Assembly: GCA_001683735.1 (NCBI GenBank)
Contig: LUGG01000006.1
Coordinates: 992,001 to 1,056,000 of the forward strand
Length of the DNA: 64,000 nt
Direction: 5' to 3'
Source of the DNA: Grifola frondosa
Lineage: Eukaryota; Basidiomycota; Agaricomycetes; Polyporales; Grifolaceae
Positions 60,547-64,000 of the stretch are shown here, one piece after another. The position numbers and the translations under genes were made by a program. The notes below the pieces were generated by a model. It saw only the letters and a program-made list of their open reading frames with translations, searched no databases and was not told the origin of the DNA. Each line of letters opens with the position of its first letter. The stretch's first letter is position 1.

Positions 60547-60554
60547 GTTGCACA
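60547..60554. repeat. 8-bp target-site duplication, right (GTTGCACA)
   Basis: Exact copy of 59680-59687 directly after the right terminal repeat. Confidence 0.85.
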
Positions 60555-60739
60555 CAAGCAGGGCAAAGTCAGCCGCCGTGGAAGATTTCGCTCCCTTCAT
60601 CGAACTCTTAACCATCCTCGACCTTTTTGAACTAGTTCTGCAACCCCCACATTCGTTTCCCCGCCTCTCGTTTTTGGTCAAGTGAGTATGTGTCCGATCT
60701 CGACTTTCTGCCTCTGACTTTGTCTTTCAGCTCAGAAAC

Positions 60740-61697
60740 ATGCTTGTTCGGTTCTCATTGATTGGCCTCATCGCAGGCGTTGCGCTGGCAGCAGACTCCA
60801 CTGGCCCAACCCCCACCGCACCCGGTCCTGGCGACAAATTCGACGAAGGCACGCAATGCTCGACACAGTGGACTGCAGACCCCTCTGGTCAGTGGACGAC
60901 GATGAACATCGAGCTCATGACTGGAGACAACCTAAACATGGTCCACATCACGAGTCAGTATATCTTTCCAAAACCGTTTTCGACCTAATCCACAGCGTTC
61001 TCATCTTTATTCCTCGCAGCCGTGGCGACAGTTGATGGCACAGACGCTAGCAACACGAGCTTCAGTTACCCATGCCCAGAGGTGCGTTTGTCCCTCGCGC
61101 CCATCGTGGTTTCCACGGTAGATCTGATCGCTGGTCTTCCAGGTGACACCGAACTCTGCCATCTACTTCTATCAATTCACCTCTCCCGCATCCACCGACC
61201 GCTTCTGGACGACGCGTTTCGCCATTGCAGACGCGTCGGGCAACACGACGCCCCCCACCAACGCCACGCAGCCCGGCGGGCAGAATATTCCTTGGGGCAC
61301 AGGTGCTCTGAAGGACCCCTCCCTCGCGGTGCCCCCGCCGTCGTATCTCCAGGGCAATACCTCGAGCACGTCCCCCACTAGCACCGCAAATACCACCGTC
61401 TTGACCACCCCGAGCTCTACGCAATCATCCAGCTCCAGCAGCCAGAGCTCGACCGCGTCTCAGACGAGCGCTATCATCACGACTACGAACTCAGCCTCGA
61501 CAACAGCTGGCACCGGCACCGGCAGCAACGTGCAGAGCACGGGATCTACCGGTGGTACGAACACGACTACGGCCGCGGCGGGCGGGGCTTCCAACACTGC
61601 GAATGCGGCGTGCCGCGGGCTGGAAGTGGGCGGTTCACTTGGTCGTGCAGCTGTTGCTCTGGGTATCGCTGTGCTTACACTGGGTGTGGTGCTGTGA
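60740..61697 (+). CDS. Kre9/Knh1-type Ser/Thr-rich GPI-anchored protein
   Basis: Cell-surface protein of the Ser-Thr-rich GPI-anchored family (PF10342-like). The start at 60740 gives the signal peptide MLVRFSLIGLIAGVALAADS. The N-terminal domain contains WTTMNIELMTGDNLNMVHIT, TVATVDGTDASNTSFSYPCP and TPNSAIYFYQFTSPASTDRF. A Ser/Thr-rich stalk follows, then a hydrophobic C-terminus (GRAAVALGIAVLTLGVVL) preceded by small residues, as for a GPI attachment signal. Two introns. Frame intact. The role is probably in wall glucan organisation, by family only. Confidence 0.85.
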
Positions 61698-61925
61698 ATG
61701 TGGAGGCGATGCAATGCCCATTCCACTAGTCCATCGACTCATAGCTTGATATCAACGTATAAGCTGCCCCTTTGATTCGCCCGCGACTTTCTATAAAAAT
61801 CAGTACCAGCTGAGCCTTATTGTAATACGGCGTCGTGTGCGAACCTCAGGTATTGTTGTTGCAATCTTACATTTATTAATGGTTCAGATATATATGCTCT
61901 CCGTGATCCGATATTGACTCTGCTT

Positions 61926-63856
61926 TCAGGACTGAATCCGGCTGCCCTTTAATCCGTCAGTTTCACCTGTCAGCTTGTCAGCGATGAGAGGTCCAAGCAG
62001 GTTGAGGTGGCTTACCACCGTCATCATCTTTTCAGAAAGGTCGTCGAAGTACCCGGCAAATCGACGAATATCATTGACACGATTACCTCGACAATGAGGG
62101 CAATCGCCATCGATCTGCGTCACTTCAAGTTCGAGTGGACACCCGATAAGTGGTGTGAAGATATCGGAGGTTCGGACATGCTCTATGAGGGGGGAAGCCC
62201 AACATGGCAGAACATGGTCGCTCCAGCTGTAGAAGTGACAACTCGAGGGAGGATCAAAGGAACGCTTCGATTGTTTTTCCATCCAAAGGTCAAAGATAAT
62301 ATCAATTTTCTTATCCATGACATATCCAACACCCTGGCATCTCCGGCGGTATCTCCACAACTGACAATACGGCTTAGCGGAGATATCTTCCATTTCTGGG
62401 AGATATGTGCCAAGGCCTTCTCGAAGCGATCGTTGTGCAGCTTTAATGCCAATGTCTTGATAGTCGAGTCTACTCGCCAGCAGGTATGCATGTACGGGCT
62501 GTTTGCTGACCAATTCCCGTAACTCCGTTTTCAGTAGCTTGACAGTCCTCTGCATCCCATACTTGTTCGCTGCAGAAAACAGCGTCCAGCTCTTGTCCAG
62601 AGTATCAATGAATCGTACGTTGGTCAAGGTGTCACCAAGTAAGATATCATAGTAGGCGGAGAGCAGCGATGAGATGGTCGCGCTGTCCTCTGTCAACGTA
62701 ATGAGAGGAGTGCTGTCGGGACAGTCCGCTGGTTTTCCACAGCGCGGATGGATCGACGGCTCCAGAGTAAGCTTATTCAGTTCATCCTGGAAAAAAGGGG
62801 AGATCATGCGTAGAACTGTCGAGTGAACGTGGAAATGGACAAGGTCCGATGAGCAGAGTATTACATCCGCATCTGACCTATCGAAGGGAGGCGGAGCATT
62901 TCTGGGCACGACCGACTGGGAGGTATCGCCGTCCGGAGTTATGTTATCTGCGCACGGTGAAGATGCCTTAAGGGAATGTACAAACGAAAATCCCTCCACA
63001 GCGCCGCCTTTTTTGCAGTACTCCAACAGTCGGTGGTATGCTCCGGCCGTTATCTTGTCCAACTCCGGGAAGTCAGAGTCGACTATATACACCTTTTGTT
63101 GGAGAACCTCCTTTGCGGCCAGCTTCGCTACGTCCTCCAGCTCTAACATGCATGCAATAGCATACACACGCAGTGGAGCATCTTTGACAAGTAACGCAAG
63201 ACGACTCGTTAGGACGTCTGTCGCTTTCTCTATGTCATACTTGAGCGACGCCGCAAGAGCATCCTCAAATTCTCTAGCAAAATCGGAGCCGAGTCTCTGA
63301 TTGGATAGAGGAGTAGAAGGATATGGTATAGCACGGCACTCTTTTCCGCAACATCGACTGCGGGGATGTCGCATGTCATGGGGGGTTTATTTTGAAAATC
63401 ATGCGGCGACGCGGGTGGCTGCGGCAAGGTAAACATGGTCCGGAAGAAAGGAGAGGCCAAGGTCAGAATGATCTTGTGTACTCGAAACTCGACACCGTCG
63501 GAGGAGACGAGGGTTACATCCGCATCTGAATAAGTGAACGGGTGCTCCTTCGTCTCGGGATTCCATGCTAGAGATGATGTGATGTTGCTGCCATAGCGCT
63601 GGAAAAGCGAACGTCAGCAGTGCTGGTGTTATTTGCAGAAGCATCGAAATGATACCTCGACTTTGATCAGAAAGTATTCCTCGTGAATGCGGCTCTGCTG
63701 CACCCCAGGTGGTTTGAGAGAGGGTAAATGGAACCTGAGAGGTTTTGCTGCGGCCTCGTGTACGGCTGTATCCTCGCACTCCCATGGGGTTTCCACGCAC
63801 CCACGCCGACGGGCCGTGTCAGCGTCAGCGTCAGTCTTCCACGGCGTGGATGGCAT
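61926..63856 (-). CDS. Tandem double-BTB/POZ protein
   Basis: Two BTB domains in one chain: the first with SDADVTLVSSDGVEFRVHKI and ILTLASPFFRTMFTLPQPPA, the second with SDADVILCSSDLVHFHVHST and VLRMISPFFQDELNKL. Each is followed by the helical YD-x-EKAT or YGMQRTVKLL segment. The C-terminus has GDCPHCRGNRVNDIRRF and ends near IADKLTGETD. The start at 63856 (MPSTPWKTDADADTARRRGC) is the likely one; an intron near 63597-63658 joins it to the first BTB. One T appears missing in the T-run near 63269, separating the two domains into different frames; the conserved LENFEDALAASLKYDIEKAT spans it. It may act like other BTB adaptor proteins. Confidence 0.75.
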
Positions 63857-64000
63857 GCATGTGGTATTTAAGTATCCACTTGGCTGGGAAAAAGAAGCGT
63901 CGCACCTACCGGCACTCTGAAGAAAGCAATCATAACGAGAGAACTAGAGATTTTCTGAACGCCGTCTTAGATCCGGGCAAAAATATTGCATAGTAACAGT

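Overview
The window is nuclear DNA of a filamentous basidiomycete, most likely an Agaricomycete (possibly a polypore; the order is a guess). The genes are broken by many 50-60 nt introns. The gene set (VPS28, CDC48, ERG7, DGAT2, TBCB, a tandem-DH Rom2-type RhoGEF, BTB and F-box families, a KDZ transposon, Kre9-type GPI proteins) fits Agaricomycotina. All coordinates are read from the sequence by eye. Intron junctions were chosen by splice signals plus family conservation and were not computed.

Layout. 1-7.4 kb: a Pro-rich Hua1-like protein running off the left edge (-), VPS28 (-), a decayed MACPF fragment, an F-box-like gene (-) and a tRNA m3C methyltransferase of the Trm140/METTL class (-). 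8.1-14.4 kb: a large Rom2-type RhoGEF (+) with DEP, two DH domains, PH and CNH. 15.2-20 kb: a repeat-containing unknown protein (-) and lanosterol synthase ERG7 (-). 20.2-27.8 kb: a U6 snRNA gene (-), a hotdog thioesterase (+), a DGAT2 acyltransferase (-), a gene-poor stretch, and an intact MACPF gene (+). 28.1-34.5 kb: CDC48 (-), tubulin cofactor B (-) and a secreted class 3 lipase (-). 34.5-37.3 kb: no recognised gene. 37.3-45.3 kb: a GH5 exo-beta-1,3-glucanase (+), a BTB protein (+), a secreted His/Asp-repeat protein (+) and a second F-box-like gene (-). 45.6-48.8 kb: two more U6 genes flanking a Ytp1-like membrane protein gene (-). 49.0-58.7 kb: a complete 9.65-kb KDZ DNA transposon. 58.7-64 kb: RNase H2 subunit C (+), a short 859-bp DNA element, a Kre9/Knh1-type GPI protein (+) and a double-BTB protein (-).

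Most interesting structures. (1) The KDZ element has ~1.1-kb terminal inverted repeats and a perfect 7-bp target duplication. It holds a KDZ transposase and two accessory genes, and it ends 22 bp before the RNase H2C start codon. (2) Three near-identical U6 genes share an upstream element at fixed spacing, 46 bp from the conserved 5' end, which looks like the U6 promoter of this fungus. (3) A secreted protein carries seven clear His/Asp tandem repeats with a (DH)n tract. (4) An 859-bp non-autonomous element has an 8-bp duplication and many TCCGGACA motifs.

Caution on sequence quality. Single-base indels, mostly at short homopolymers, interrupt otherwise conserved frames in CDC48, ERG7, the RhoGEF, the Hua1-like gene, the double-BTB gene and the KDZ genes. 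Because essential single-copy genes are hit, assembly error is the simplest explanation, and these genes are annotated as genes rather than pseudogenes.
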